This document shows positions 52,935 through 62,102 of a DNA stretch of 64,000 bases, piece after piece. Every line of letters starts with the position of its first letter. The stretch's first letter is position 1. A program made the translations under genes and the position numbers. Below the pieces are notes generated by a model, which made no database searches, had not been told where the DNA came from, and saw only the letters and a list, made by a program, of their open reading frames with translations. Source of the DNA: Hyphomicrobiales bacterium (GTDB lineage: Bacteria; Pseudomonadota; Alphaproteobacteria; Rhizobiales; Rhizobiaceae); NCBI GenBank assembly GCA_900471925.1, contig UCGV01000010.1, forward strand, positions 139,257 to 203,256, read 5' to 3'.

Positions 52935-53030
52935 ATGCATTCAGGATCCCAGTTTGCTTCGGAGCAGTGATGTTCCGGAAACGGTGTTGTTTGTTCAATT
53001 TTAGGCACGTGGCCTGTTCAGGAGAGCGAT

Positions 53031-53894
53031 ATGAAGAGCATGTCTGCAGACCGGCGCATGATCAAAATAGCAATGGCGGCTCCTTATCTCGCCCGTGAAG
53101 AAGAACATGATCTCGCCACCCGCTGGAAGGATCACGAGGATCGCGGAGCCCGCAACCAGATCGCCATGGCGCATATGCGCCTCGTCATCTCCATGGCTGG
53201 GAAGTTCCGCAATTTCGGCCTGCCGATGAGCGATCTGGTGCAGGAAGGTTATGTAGGGCTTCTGGAGGCGGCGGCCCGGTTCGAGCCGGCACGCGACGTT
53301 CGCTTCTCGACCTATGCAAGCTGGTGGATCCGCGCCTCGATCCAGGACTATATTCTGCGCAATTGGTCGATCGTGCGTGGAGGCACGAGTTCGGCGCAGA
53401 AGGCCCTGTTCTTCAACTTGCGGCGCCTGCGCGCCAAGCTCGCCAAGGGCGATACGCAGTTGACGCTGCAGTCCATCCATCAGGAGATCGCTGCCGCGCT
53501 CGGTGTCAGCCTCGCCGATGTCCAGACCATGGATGCGCGACTTTCCGGCAATGATGCCTCGTTGCAGGCGCCATCGGTTTCCGGCGATGCCGATAGCGCC
53601 GAGAAGATGGATTTCCTCGTCAGCGATGAGCCGCTGCCGGATGAACAGGTCTCGAACATGATCGATGGCGAACGCCGCCGCGTCTGGCTTGCCTCCGCGC
53701 TCAAGCATCTCAATGAGCGCGAAATGAAGATCATTAGCGCGCGGCGCCTTGCTGAAGACGGTGCAACGCTTGAAGAACTCGGCGCCGATCTCGGCATCTC
53801 CAAGGAACGTGTGCGCCAGATCGAAAGCCGGGCGATGGAAAAGCTCCGCACGGCTCTCGTCAGCGCGGATCCATACATGGCAGCCTATGCCTGA
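53031..53894 (+). CDS. rpoH2: RNA polymerase sigma-32 factor (RpoH2)
   Basis: 287 residues; start near TTCAGGAGAGCGATATG. Sigma-70 family regions: region 2 with DLVQEGYVGLLEAAARFEPA, then RDVRFSTYASWWIRASIQDY (residues 68-110). The RpoH box (QKALFFNLRRLR, about 123-134) and region 4 near the C-terminus (LEELGADLGISKERVRQIE) place it in the heat-shock sigma group. Gene order next to carD and an M48 protease is as in Sinorhizobium rpoH2, where RpoH2 is under the general stress sigma. The ribosome site is good. Confidence 0.95.
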   Translation: MKSMSADRRMIKIAMAAPYLAREEEHDLATRWKDHEDRGARNQIAMAHMRLVISMAGKFRNFGLPMSDLVQEGYVGLLEAAARFEPARDVRFSTYASWWIRASIQDYILRNWSIVRGGTSSAQKALFFNLRRLRAKLAKGDTQLTLQSIHQEIAAALGVSLADVQTMDARLSGNDASLQAPSVSGDADSAEKMDFLVSDEPLPDEQVSNMIDGERRRVWLASALKHLNEREMKIISARRLAEDGATLEELGADLGISKERVRQIESRAMEKLRTALVSADPYMAAYA

Positions 53895-53923
53895 AAGAGA
53901 TTACTCCCCAGCAGCACAGACTG

Positions 53924-53949
53924 GCCCGGCCTAAGCCGGGCTTTCTTTT
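53924..53949 (+). terminator. terminator after rpoH2
   Basis: Stem GCCCGGC (53924-53930) with GCCGGGC (53935-53941), loop CTAA, then TTTCTTTT. It overlaps the 3' end of the convergent M48 gene by a few bases. Confidence 0.9.
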
Positions 53950-55465
53950 ATTCGGAGATGATTTTCACGCGGTCGCCGGGAGAAACGGCGGCACCCATCG
54001 GAAGAGCGTTGATCAGCTTGAAGAGATCGAGCTTGCGATCGGTGCCCATCATGCGGGATGCCAGCGTGGTGATGTTGTCGCCGGGGCGAACGGTAACCAC
54101 CCGTATGCGCAGCGGCTTCAGGGATGCCGCCTCTTCCGGCGTCATCCGGCGGAAGCTGGCGCGCAGCACGTCGGCCGTCGGTTCCAGCGACGGGCTGCCT
54201 TTCGGCACTGCCGTCAGGAAGCGGAATATCTGGTTGTTGTTGCGGATGACGGTGACGTCGAAATCCCAGCGATCGGCGGTGGCGCGGGCGGTCGCGGCTT
54301 CCATCCCGTTGATGTTGATCGGCCGGATGGTCGAGGGATCAAGGCCCGTGACCCAGCCGCTGGAGATGTAGTTCGTCAGGCTCTGGTTCTGATTGTCGGC
54401 CACGCCGTCGAAACGGATCGCGATATCGTTCGGGCCGGTCGCCATGACGGCCTCGACCTTGTTGTCGATGCTGAAATCAGGCGGTACGTCAAAACGGATG
54501 CCAAGGCCGCCATGCAGGAATGTCTGCCCGCGCACATAGCCCTCCTCCGGGCTGTCGCCGTAGAGCAGGCCGTCAATGCCGTCGAGATAGTAATCGCGCC
54601 CCTTGTCGCCGACCGATCCCTCCTGGCCGAACGCGCGGGCATGATTGCGGGCAAGCTCAATGCGCTGCGCCGAGTTCGGATGGCTCGACAGGAAGTCCAG
54701 GCTCTGATCAGCTTCGGGATCGACCGACATAAAGCGGCTGTAGGCGGCCATGGAATCGAGGAAGCGTGCGGCTGCATAGGGATCGTAACCGGCCTCGCCG
54801 AGCATGCGCACGCCGATGACGTCGGCCTGCAGTTCCTGCTGGCGGGAGAAGGCGGCGAGACGAAGCTTGCCGCGAGCAAGTGCCTGCTTGCCGGCGATGT
54901 CACTCGAGAGAACTTCGGCGACGACGCGGCTGGCGATGACTTCGGCTTCCTCGCGCTTCTGTCGCTCGATGCCGTGGTTCGCCGTGACGTGCCCCATTTC
55001 ATGCGACAGCACGGCCGCGACTTCCGAGGCGTCATTGGCGAGCGCCAGCAGGCCACGGGTGACATAGAGATAACCGCCAGGCAATGCGAAGGCATTGATG
55101 GCAGGCGAATTCAGAATCGTGATGCGGTAGGACTGGCTCGGATTCTCCGACACGGCCGTCAGAGCTCCCGCGATGCGGGCGACCAGCCGTTCGGTCTTGG
55201 CGTCCTTATACTCTCCGCCATAACTCGCAACGATACGGGGATGTTCACGCGCGCCCATGGCAGCGCGTGGATCGTTCTTCTGCACCTCGTCGACGATCTG
55301 CGGATTGGACGAAGGGCCGACGGTCGGCTGATAGGATTGTTCAACGAGCGACTCGCAGCCGTTCAGCGCGACGGCGCAAGCAGACAAAATCATGAAGCGG
55401 CGCGCCCATCGGCACGACGCAATAAAGACACCACTGGAAAGCGCGGGCGATTTCCACGTCGTCAT
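53948..55465 (-). CDS. M48-family metalloprotease, predicted lipoprotein with LysM
   Basis: 505 residues from ATG 55465; upstream starts (55489, 55492, TTG 55591) are possible. N-terminal export signal MILSACAVALNGCESL with lipobox cysteine 37 in this numbering. Zinc site HEMGH (residues 155-159), third ligand glutamate in QQELQADVIG. The C-terminus (residues about 455-505) has a LysM-like motif (VRPGDNITTLASRMMG, then VSPGDRVKIISE), for peptidoglycan binding. The family acts as periplasmic proteases in envelope quality control (BepA/YfgC-like). It is convergent with rpoH2. Confidence 0.88.
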   Translation of the reverse strand: MTTWKSPALSSGVFIASCRWARRFMILSACAVALNGCESLVEQSYQPTVGPSSNPQIVDEVQKNDPRAAMGAREHPRIVASYGGEYKDAKTERLVARIAGALTAVSENPSQSYRITILNSPAINAFALPGGYLYVTRGLLALANDASEVAAVLSHEMGHVTANHGIERQKREEAEVIASRVVAEVLSSDIAGKQALARGKLRLAAFSRQQELQADVIGVRMLGEAGYDPYAAARFLDSMAAYSRFMSVDPEADQSLDFLSSHPNSAQRIELARNHARAFGQEGSVGDKGRDYYLDGIDGLLYGDSPEEGYVRGQTFLHGGLGIRFDVPPDFSIDNKVEAVMATGPNDIAIRFDGVADNQNQSLTNYISSGWVTGLDPSTIRPININGMEAATARATADRWDFDVTVIRNNNQIFRFLTAVPKGSPSLEPTADVLRASFRRMTPEEAASLKPLRIRVVTVRPGDNITTLASRMMGTDRKLDLFKLINALPMGAAVSPGDRVKIISE

Positions 55466-55875
55466 GCTGTCCAGTCTGTTTCTCCGCATCATGTTACGTC
55501 GCCGGTCTGCCGCATCTTCGGGCCGGCCGCTGCCAGGACAATTCAATAGGCTTCCGCCTTGGTTCTCGCGCTGCACAATCGGCCGATCCAAGTCTTTGCT
55601 GTAGCTGATTTCCGCGTGGGTTGCATAGCGAGACTCTGTCTAAATGTGGCGCCGTTGCATTTCGGCAATGCCTCGCCTGTCGAGGCACTCTCTCGCTCTA
55701 ATGAAATTATGGCGAAAGTTCCATCGCAAGTGCAGATTCCGACTGCACTGCGGAAAAAATCGGTCAGCACGGCGACCGATGCGGGCAAGCGTAACGTTTA
55801 CGCGAAGAATACAATTAACGGTAGTGTTTCGATTTGATTGGAAATGAAGAGGCGCGCGGGTGCCGCGCGCCTGTC
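55466..55875. other. intergenic region between M48 protease and MFS genes
   Basis: 410 bp. It holds the MFS terminator (55851-55871) and a short frame 55709-55837, for which I see no ribosome site or recognised protein. Otherwise nothing identified. Confidence 0.4.
55851..55871 (-). terminator. terminator of the DHA2 MFS gene
   Basis: Stem GGCGCGCGG (55851-55859) with CCGCGCGCC (55863-55871), loop GTG; perfect 9-bp GC stem 5 bp after the minus-strand stop, with modest T content beyond. Confidence 0.6.
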
Positions 55876-57429
55876 TTATTCGGCGGCCTCGGCGGCAACA
55901 TTGGCCTGACCGTTCTTCTGTTCACCGGCGCGGGGCAGCTGTACCGGCTTCAGCATAATGGCGGCAATCAGACCGATCAGCGCTATGCCGCAGGAGGTCA
56001 GGAACAGCGGCGAGAATGCAGCGGCGTAGGCGTCCGCGACGGCCTGGCGGCTGGCTTCGGGAAGGGCAGCCATCATCTTCGGCGTCAGTTCTTCGATATT
56101 GGCCACACCCGGAATGGAGGAGCCGAGCTTACCGAGCTGCGATGCGATGATCGCACCGTAAATGGAGATGGCGATCGAGGCGCCGCCCATGCGCGACAGC
56201 GTGACCGAGCCGGTGGCGGCACCGACATCACGGGCCGGTGCTGCGTTCTGCACGCCGATGACCGGAACCTGCTGGGCAAGGCCGATGCCGATGCCGTGCA
56301 GCAGCATGATCGCACCGATGAAGGCGATCGGCGTACCGGCATGGACCTGCGAGATCAGCGCGAAGGCGATGGCGCTGCAGGTGAGGCTGGCGATGGCGAA
56401 GGGCTTGTAGCGGCCCGTTTTCGAGATGATGCGGCCGGCGCTCAGCGAGCCACAGACGAGGCCGCCCGTCAGGAGGATGAAGAGCAGGCCGGCACCGGAC
56501 GGAGAAAGTCCTGTTGTCGTCTGCAGGAAGAGCGCCAGGTAGTTGACCATGCCGATGGCGATCGCACCGCCCATGATGGAAATCACCAGCAGCAGACTGA
56601 AAGTGGAATTGCGGAACAACGGCAGCGGCACGATCGGCTCCGGTGCGCGGCGTTCGACGAAAACCCAGGTGATGGCGCAGACCACGCCGAAGGCGACGAT
56701 GCCGATACTCTGCGGAGAGATCAGTGCGCCGAAAAGCTCGCTGCTGTCGGTGGCAAGCACGATGCTTGTGGTCGTCAGTGCCAGCAGAAGCGCACCGGCA
56801 TAGTCGATCTTGGGGCGGCGATGCGGCTTGCGGTAGGGCAGCATGAAGGCAAGGCCTGTCAGCACGATGAAGCCGATCGGCACGTTAACAAGGAAGATCG
56901 AGCGCCAGCCGAAAAGATCGCTCATCGTACCGCCGAGGACGGGGCCAATCGCGCCGGAGGCCATCAGGACGAGACTTGAATAGCTCTGGTAACGGGCGCG
57001 TTCGCGCGGCTCGAAAAGATCGGCATTGACCGCGAAGATCGAAACCATGATGCCGCCGCCGCCGAAACCCTGCAGCACGCGGGCAGCGATCAGCGTATTC
57101 ATGGAGATGGCAAGTCCGCAGACGGCGGAGCCGATCGTGAAGATAGTGATCGCGATCATCATGACGTATTTGCGGCCGAAGAGGTCGCCAAGTTTGCCGT
57201 AGAGCGGCATGACCGCGCTCAGCGCCAGTAGATAGGCGGAGCCGACCCAACCAAAGCGGTCCAGATGGCCGAACTCTCCGACGATGGTCGGCAGCGCAGT
57301 GGAAACGATCTGGTTGTCCAGCGTTGCCATGAACATCGCGGTCATCAGGAAGAAAAAGAGGATGAGCCGCTTACGGGGATCCGTCACGAGCGGCGCAGGA
57401 GCAAGTTGCATATCCATGGGAGGAGCCAT
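55876..57429 (-). CDS. MFS transporter, DHA2/EmrB-type multidrug efflux
   Basis: 517 residues, 14 helices. The N-terminal TLDNQIVSTALPTIVGEFG and motif A GKLGDLFGRKYVM are typical of EmrB/QacA exporters. Motif C-like GAIGPVLGGTMSDLFGWRSI follows. Hydrophilic C-terminal end. It is divergent from the MarR regulator and close to a good 6-N10-6 dyad. A proton-driven exporter of toxic compounds is expected; substrate unknown. Confidence 0.9.
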   Translation of the reverse strand: MAPPMDMQLAPAPLVTDPRKRLILFFFLMTAMFMATLDNQIVSTALPTIVGEFGHLDRFGWVGSAYLLALSAVMPLYGKLGDLFGRKYVMMIAITIFTIGSAVCGLAISMNTLIAARVLQGFGGGGIMVSIFAVNADLFEPRERARYQSYSSLVLMASGAIGPVLGGTMSDLFGWRSIFLVNVPIGFIVLTGLAFMLPYRKPHRRPKIDYAGALLLALTTTSIVLATDSSELFGALISPQSIGIVAFGVVCAITWVFVERRAPEPIVPLPLFRNSTFSLLLVISIMGGAIAIGMVNYLALFLQTTTGLSPSGAGLLFILLTGGLVCGSLSAGRIISKTGRYKPFAIASLTCSAIAFALISQVHAGTPIAFIGAIMLLHGIGIGLAQQVPVIGVQNAAPARDVGAATGSVTLSRMGGASIAISIYGAIIASQLGKLGSSIPGVANIEELTPKMMAALPEASRQAVADAYAAAFSPLFLTSCGIALIGLIAAIMLKPVQLPRAGEQKNGQANVAAEAAE

Positions 57430-57469
57430 TTTCGTTATGTCGATGCTTTATGTGCTTTTAGCATATAAT

Positions 57470-57491
57470 TGTCAATGGCATGTTTTTGACA
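57470..57491. promoter_or_regulatory. MarR operator and overlapping efflux promoter
   Basis: Dyad TGTCAA-N10-TTGACA (57470-57475 / 57486-57491). On the minus strand TTGACA, 17 bp, CATAAA forms a promoter for the MFS gene; on the plus strand the other arm TTGACA can act for the MarR gene. A dimeric MarR bound here would cover both -35 boxes. Confidence 0.55.
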
Positions 57492-57534
57492 TCAGCATAT
57501 TCTATTTCCGATTTCGGTCTGTTATGGTTCCGTC

Positions 57535-58062
57535 ATGAACGAGACCTTGACCAAGACAAGAATGACCGAGCGCGACGATGCTTCCGCGGATAGCGTGCCA
57601 CGCATCGGCCGAACTATGACGCGCATGCGGATGATGACGGGCCGCCGGCTGATTGGCCGCCTGGCCATCCAGAGCGTCGCGCCGGATCTCGAACTTTCGC
57701 ATCTTGATGTGCTCGATGCTGTGCGCCGTGCGCAGGAGAACGGTGAGGTGACCGTCGGCGCCATTGCCGAGACGTTGCGCATCGATCCGTCGCGGGCAAG
57801 TCGTGTCGTATCCGATATGGTGGGGCGCAATGTCCTGCGCCGCGAGGCTTCGCAGGCAGATGCGCGGCGCATCGTGGTTGTCATGACGCCGATCGGACAG
57901 AACCTGCTTGCCGAAATCCAGGCTCAGAAGCTCGCCTTCGTTTCCGAGGTCGTGCGCGACTGGCCGCAAGAGGAGATCGACGCCTTCTCGGTGCTGTTCG
58001 AGAAATTCATCGGCGGCTACGAGTCGATCTTCCTGTCCCGCGACAAGGAAACGCCGGGCTGA
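57535..58062 (+). CDS. MarR-family transcriptional regulator
   Basis: 175 residues. The winged helix reads SHLDVLDAVRRAQENGEVTV, then IAETLRIDPSRASRVVSDMV and the wing REASQADARRIVVVMTPIG (residues about 55-120). The N-terminal 30 residues are polar and unfamiliar. It is divergent from the efflux gene and almost certainly its repressor, released by an unknown ligand. The stop is 94 bp ahead of the ompW pseudogene. Confidence 0.92.
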   Translation: MNETLTKTRMTERDDASADSVPRIGRTMTRMRMMTGRRLIGRLAIQSVAPDLELSHLDVLDAVRRAQENGEVTVGAIAETLRIDPSRASRVVSDMVGRNVLRREASQADARRIVVVMTPIGQNLLAEIQAQKLAFVSEVVRDWPQEEIDAFSVLFEKFIGGYESIFLSRDKETPG

Positions 58063-58155
58063 AAAAAAAGCTGCAGCGGTTGATCTCGCTCAAGCCGATC
58101 TGCTGGCGACAGGCCTAACTCTCTCCTCGTTCGACGATATCCAGGAGAGATTCAC

Positions 58156-58829
58156 ATGAAACGTCACTCGCTTCGGCTGAAGGGCATCTTTGCCGCCGTT
58201 GTCTTTGCATCCTTCGGCCATGCGGCACTATCCGCCGATCTCGCGCCACCAGCGGCATCGCCCGCTGCGGCTCAGAGCGCCTGGCAGGTACGTTTGCGGG
58301 CACTTGGCGTCATCACGCGTGACGACGGTTCGGTCGATGGCATTGGCGGTTCCGGTCTCTCCGCTTCCGACACTGTGATCCCGGAAGTGGATATCTCCTA
58401 CTTCTTCACCAACAACATTCCGCCGAACTCGTGCTTGGTACGACCTATGCCAATGTGCACGGCGAAGGCACGATTGCCGGGCTCGGCGATATCGGGAAGA
58501 CATGGCTTTTGCCGCCGACGCTGACTCTGCAATATCATTTCACTGATTTCGGTGCCTTCCAGCCCTATCTCGGCGCGGGTGTGAATTATACGGTCTTCTA
58601 CAATCAGTCGGGCAAGAGCGCCGACAAGCTCGATGTGAAGAACACGTTCGGCGTCGCACTGCAGGCAGGCTTCGACTACATGTTCGACGAACATTGGGGC
58701 GCAAACCTGGATGTGAAGAAGATATTCCTGCGTCCGGATTTCGACGCGAGTGTCGGCGGTGCCGATGTCAGCGGCAAGGCGAAGCTCGATCCCTGGCTTG
58801 TCGGCGCCGGCGTCACTTATCGGTTCTAG
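58156..58829 (+). pseudogene. ompW: OmpW-family outer-membrane protein gene with a frameshift
   Basis: ATG 58156 with AGGAGAGATTCAC upstream. Signal peptide and N-terminal barrel half read through DISYFFTNNI at 58419, then leave the frame and end at 58524. The rest (ELVLGTTYANVHGEGTIAGL and onward to GAGVTYRF, the typical terminal phenylalanine) is in another frame, open to TAG 58829. ATT CC GCC GAA at 58417-58427 would be restored by one inserted G (ATT GCC GCC GAA). The intact protein would be 224 residues. It could be a true lesion or a sequencing error. Confidence 0.78.
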
Positions 58830-58895
58830 AGCATTTTCACGCAATTCCGGATGCAAGACCCCCACACGCTTTTGTTGGAACCTCTCTAAGATAAA

Positions 58896-58915
58896 GGCGC
58901 CGCAGATGCGGCGCC
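58896..58915 (+). terminator. hairpin between ompW and thiN
   Basis: Perfect 9-bp stem GGCGCCGCA (58896-58904) with TGCGGCGCC (58907-58915), two-base loop GA, then CCTTCC; T content is low. Confidence 0.6.
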
Positions 58916-58949
58916 CCTTCCCCTTCACCCCCCGTTTGCGCTATGGGCA

Positions 58950-59606
58950 ATGCCCATGAGCCAATCCACCTTCACCATCCTTCTCGGCGGCGCACTCAGC
59001 TTGACGGATCGTCTGCGCGAAGCCGTGCGGGGCAGCCGGTTCATTGCCGCCGATGGCGGCATGCGGCATGCGGCGGCACTCGGGGTGCTTCCGGAATTGT
59101 GGGTCGGCGATTTCGATTCTACGCCCGCAGATCTCGACAGCGCTTTCCCTTCGGTCCCTCGTCAGCCCTACCCGGCCGCAAAAGCTGCGACCGATGGTGA
59201 AATTGCCGTCTCGGAAGCGATCGAGCGTGGTGCGAAACGCTTGATCCTTGCCGGTGCGCTGGGTGGCGAACGCTCCGACCACGCGCTCCAGCACCTGCTC
59301 TACAGCGTCGAACTGGCGCTACAAGGCTTCGACGTGTTGCTCACCTCGGGCAGCGAGGAGGCCGTGCCCCTGCTTCCCGGTTCGCTGGAGATCGATCTGC
59401 CGCCGGGCAGTCTGTTTTCCGTACCGGGTTTCAGCGAACTCAGCGGTCTCTATATCGAGAATGCCCGTTATCCGCTTGCCGACTTCCATTTGCCCTTTGG
59501 CTCGTCGCGCACCATTTCCAATGTCGCGGAAGGCCCCGTGCGCTTCTCGCTTGCCAGCGGCAGGGCCATCGTGCTCGCGCGGCCCTATGATCTTTCCGGA
59601 GTCTGA
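58950..59606 (+). CDS. thiN: thiamine pyrophosphokinase
   Basis: 218 residues (ATG 58950 or 58956). Motifs of TPK: FIAADGGMRHAAALG, WVGDFDSTPADL, KAATDGEIAVSEAIERGA, and GALGGERSDHALQHLL. It phosphorylates thiamine with a pyrophosphoryl group from ATP to the cofactor TPP. The C-terminal domain is beta-rich. It is probably cotranscribed with the ABC-F gene 3 bp downstream. The ribosome site is poor. Confidence 0.9.
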   Translation: MPMSQSTFTILLGGALSLTDRLREAVRGSRFIAADGGMRHAAALGVLPELWVGDFDSTPADLDSAFPSVPRQPYPAAKAATDGEIAVSEAIERGAKRLILAGALGGERSDHALQHLLYSVELALQGFDVLLTSGSEEAVPLLPGSLEIDLPPGSLFSVPGFSELSGLYIENARYPLADFHLPFGSSRTISNVAEGPVRFSLASGRAIVLARPYDLSGV

Positions 59607-59609
59607 TAT

Positions 59610-61433
59610 TTGGCGCCTCCCATACTGAAACTAGACGATATTTTCCTGAGCTTCGGTGGTGCGCCGCTTTTGGCGGGTGCAGCCCTTCAGGTGGAGCCGG
59701 GCGACAAGATCTGCCTTGTCGGCCGTAACGGCTCGGGCAAATCGACGCTGCTGAAGATCGCGGCGGGTCTTGTCGATGCACAGTCAGGCGAGGTCTTCCG
59801 ACATCCATCCTCGACGGTGCGTTATCTGGAACAGGCCCCGGATTTTGCCGGTTTCGAGACTGTGCAGGCCTATGCCGAAGCCGGGCTCGGTCCGGGGGAC
59901 GATCCCTATCGCGTGACATACCTGCTGTCGCATCTCGGACTGACCGGCGAAGAGCACCCGAAGAACCTTTCCGGTGGCGAGTCACGCCGCGCGGCACTTG
60001 CGCGCGTGCTGGCGCCGGAGCCTGATATCCTGCTGCTCGATGAGCCGACCAACCATCTCGACCTGCCGACCATCGAATGGCTCGAAGGCGAACTGCAGAA
60101 GACGCGCAGCGCGCTGGTGCTGATCTCGCACGACCGCCGTTTCCTCGAAAAAGTCTCGACCGCGACGGTCTGGCTCGATCGCGGCACATCGCGCCGGCTC
60201 GACAGGGGCTTTGCGTTTTTCGAAGCGTGGCGCGATCAGGTGCTGGAAGCCGAGGAGCTGGAGCAGCACAAGCTCGGCAAGGCGATCGAGCGCGAGGAAC
60301 ATTGGCTGCGCTACGGTGTGACAGCAAGGCGCAAGCGCAACATGCGCCGCCTTGGCGAGCTGCAGACCATGCGTTCGCAGTATCGCGGACATAAGGGGCC
60401 GCAGGGCACGGTGCAGGCGACGACATCAGACGCGCAGGAATCCGGCAAGCTGGTGATCGAGGCCGACAAGATCACCAAGACCTATGAGGACAGGCCGATC
60501 GTCGCGCCGTTTTCGATCCGCGTGCATCGCGGCGATTGCATCGGTCTCGTCGGGCCGAACGGCGCCGGCAAGACCACGCTTCTGAAGATGTTGACCGGCC
60601 AGCTTGCCCCTGACAGCGGCACGGTGAAACTCGGCACCAATCTTGAGATCGCGACCCTCGACCAGAAGCGCGAAGACCTCGATCCGGAAGATACGCTCGC
60701 CAATTACCTGACGGACGGGCGCGGAGAGAACCTGCTGGTCAATGGCGAGCAGCGGCATGTAACCGGCTATATGAAGGAGTTCCTGTTCCAGCCGGAGCAG
60801 GCCCGCACGCCGATCAAGAATCTTTCGGGCGGCGAGCGCGCCCGGCTGATGCTGGCGCGCATCCTGTCACGGCCGGCAAATCTGCTCATTCTCGACGAAC
60901 CGACCAACGACCTCGATATCGAGACGCTCGATCTGTTGCAGGAGATCGTTACCGGCTTTGCCGGTACCGTCATCCTCGTCAGCCACGACCGCGACTTCCT
61001 CGATCGTACGGTGACGTCGACGATTGCGCCGGCCATTCCCGATGCACCTGACGGGCGCTGGATCGAATATGCCGGCGGCTATTCCGACATGCTGGCACAG
61101 CGCAAGGGCGCCGCTGACGAGCGCCGCAAGGCCGAAAAAGCCGCTGAAAAGCCGAAGACGCAGGAGGCCGCATCCGCCGCGTCGCCCGCCTCGAAGGGCA
61201 AGCTCTCCTACAAGCAGAAATTCGCGCTGGAAAATCTGCCGAAGGAAATGGCCAAGGCGGAGGCGGAAATTGCCAAGCGCGAGGAGAAGATGGCCGATCC
61301 GAAGCTCTTCACCAAGGATCCCGCGACCTTCAACCGGCTGGCTGCCGAAATGGAGAAATTGCGTGAAAGCCTGACGAGGATGGAAGAGGAATGGCTGGAA
61401 CTGGAAATGCTGCGCGAGGAACTGGAAGGCTGA
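59610..61433 (+). CDS. ABC-F family ATPase (Uup-like)
   Basis: 607 residues from TTG 59610, with CCGGAG at 59596-59601; no in-frame ATG precedes the first P-loop. Two ABC domains: Walker A GRNGSGKS and GPNGAGKT, signatures LSGGESRRAALARVL and LSGGERARLMLARIL, Walker B LLDEPTNHLD and ILDEPTNDLD. The linker between them (about residues 210-275) is basic. The C-terminal coiled coil (KEMAKAEAEIAKREEKMADP, ending in repeated E/L) resembles that of Uup, which acts on ribosomes and DNA stability. There are no membrane domains. Confidence 0.93.
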   Translation: MAPPILKLDDIFLSFGGAPLLAGAALQVEPGDKICLVGRNGSGKSTLLKIAAGLVDAQSGEVFRHPSSTVRYLEQAPDFAGFETVQAYAEAGLGPGDDPYRVTYLLSHLGLTGEEHPKNLSGGESRRAALARVLAPEPDILLLDEPTNHLDLPTIEWLEGELQKTRSALVLISHDRRFLEKVSTATVWLDRGTSRRLDRGFAFFEAWRDQVLEAEELEQHKLGKAIEREEHWLRYGVTARRKRNMRRLGELQTMRSQYRGHKGPQGTVQATTSDAQESGKLVIEADKITKTYEDRPIVAPFSIRVHRGDCIGLVGPNGAGKTTLLKMLTGQLAPDSGTVKLGTNLEIATLDQKREDLDPEDTLANYLTDGRGENLLVNGEQRHVTGYMKEFLFQPEQARTPIKNLSGGERARLMLARILSRPANLLILDEPTNDLDIETLDLLQEIVTGFAGTVILVSHDRDFLDRTVTSTIAPAIPDAPDGRWIEYAGGYSDMLAQRKGAADERRKAEKAAEKPKTQEAASAASPASKGKLSYKQKFALENLPKEMAKAEAEIAKREEKMADPKLFTKDPATFNRLAAEMEKLRESLTRMEEEWLELEMLREELEG

Positions 61434-61539
61434 TCCAATAAAAATTTCTCTTATGTCGGATCGGATGGTTTCTCTCCGTCCTTGAGGCGAACGTGATCAG
61501 CGGCATGGTGCCGCCACGTCATAATAAGGGAGTTTTTTC

Positions 61540-61938
61540 ATGCGTATGATTTTCGTGAACCTGCCGGTCAAGGATCTGGTCAAGTCGAAGGAATTTTTCT
61601 CGGCGCTCGGCTTTTCTTATAACCCCGCTTTCACCACCGACGATGCCGCCTGCATGATCGTCGAGGAAAACATCTATGTGATGCTACTGACCCACGGTCA
61701 CTTCCAGCAATTCATCGAAGGCGATATCGCCGATACGTCGAAGGGCAAGGAAGTGCTGACCTGCCTTTCGGCGGGGAGCCGCTCCGAGGTGGACGACTAT
61801 CTGAAGAAGGCGTTGGCAGCAGGCGGCAAGCCCTGGAAGCCGATCCTGGACATGGGGCCGATGTATGGATGCAGCTTCCAGGATCTGGACGGCCATGTCT
61901 GGGAAATCATGTACATGGACATGTCTGCGGCCGGCTGA
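61540..61938 (+). CDS. VOC-family (glyoxalase/bleomycin-resistance fold) protein
   Basis: 132 residues; start ATG 61540 with ATAAGGGAG. The VOC domain starts MRMIFVNLPVKDLVKSKEFF and ends DLDGHVWEIMYMDM, which carries a conserved metal-site glutamate. Predicted to be a lactoylglutathione lyase-like or unknown dioxygenase fold; the substrate is unknown. It stands alone between the ABC-F gene and the next transcript. Confidence 0.88.
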   Translation: MRMIFVNLPVKDLVKSKEFFSALGFSYNPAFTTDDAACMIVEENIYVMLLTHGHFQQFIEGDIADTSKGKEVLTCLSAGSRSEVDDYLKKALAAGGKPWKPILDMGPMYGCSFQDLDGHVWEIMYMDMSAAG

Positions 61939-62102
61939 GTTTGTTTTCAGCGGTCTTTCGTGGACTTCCGGCGCCTCAGATCGGGTTGCCGGGGTCCGGT
62001 TTCCTCACTTTTCCTTGATTGGCCCGGCCTGCGTGATGCGGCATAGAGTGCCGCTCCGGCAGCCGGGGACCGTGCCGACCAATGGCGACAAGGAAGAGTC
62101 AC

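Noticed and set aside
55709..55837. 42-codon ORF (MAKVPSQVQ...)
   Set aside because: No ribosome site, no known family, overlapping alternate frames; composition not distinct from noise.
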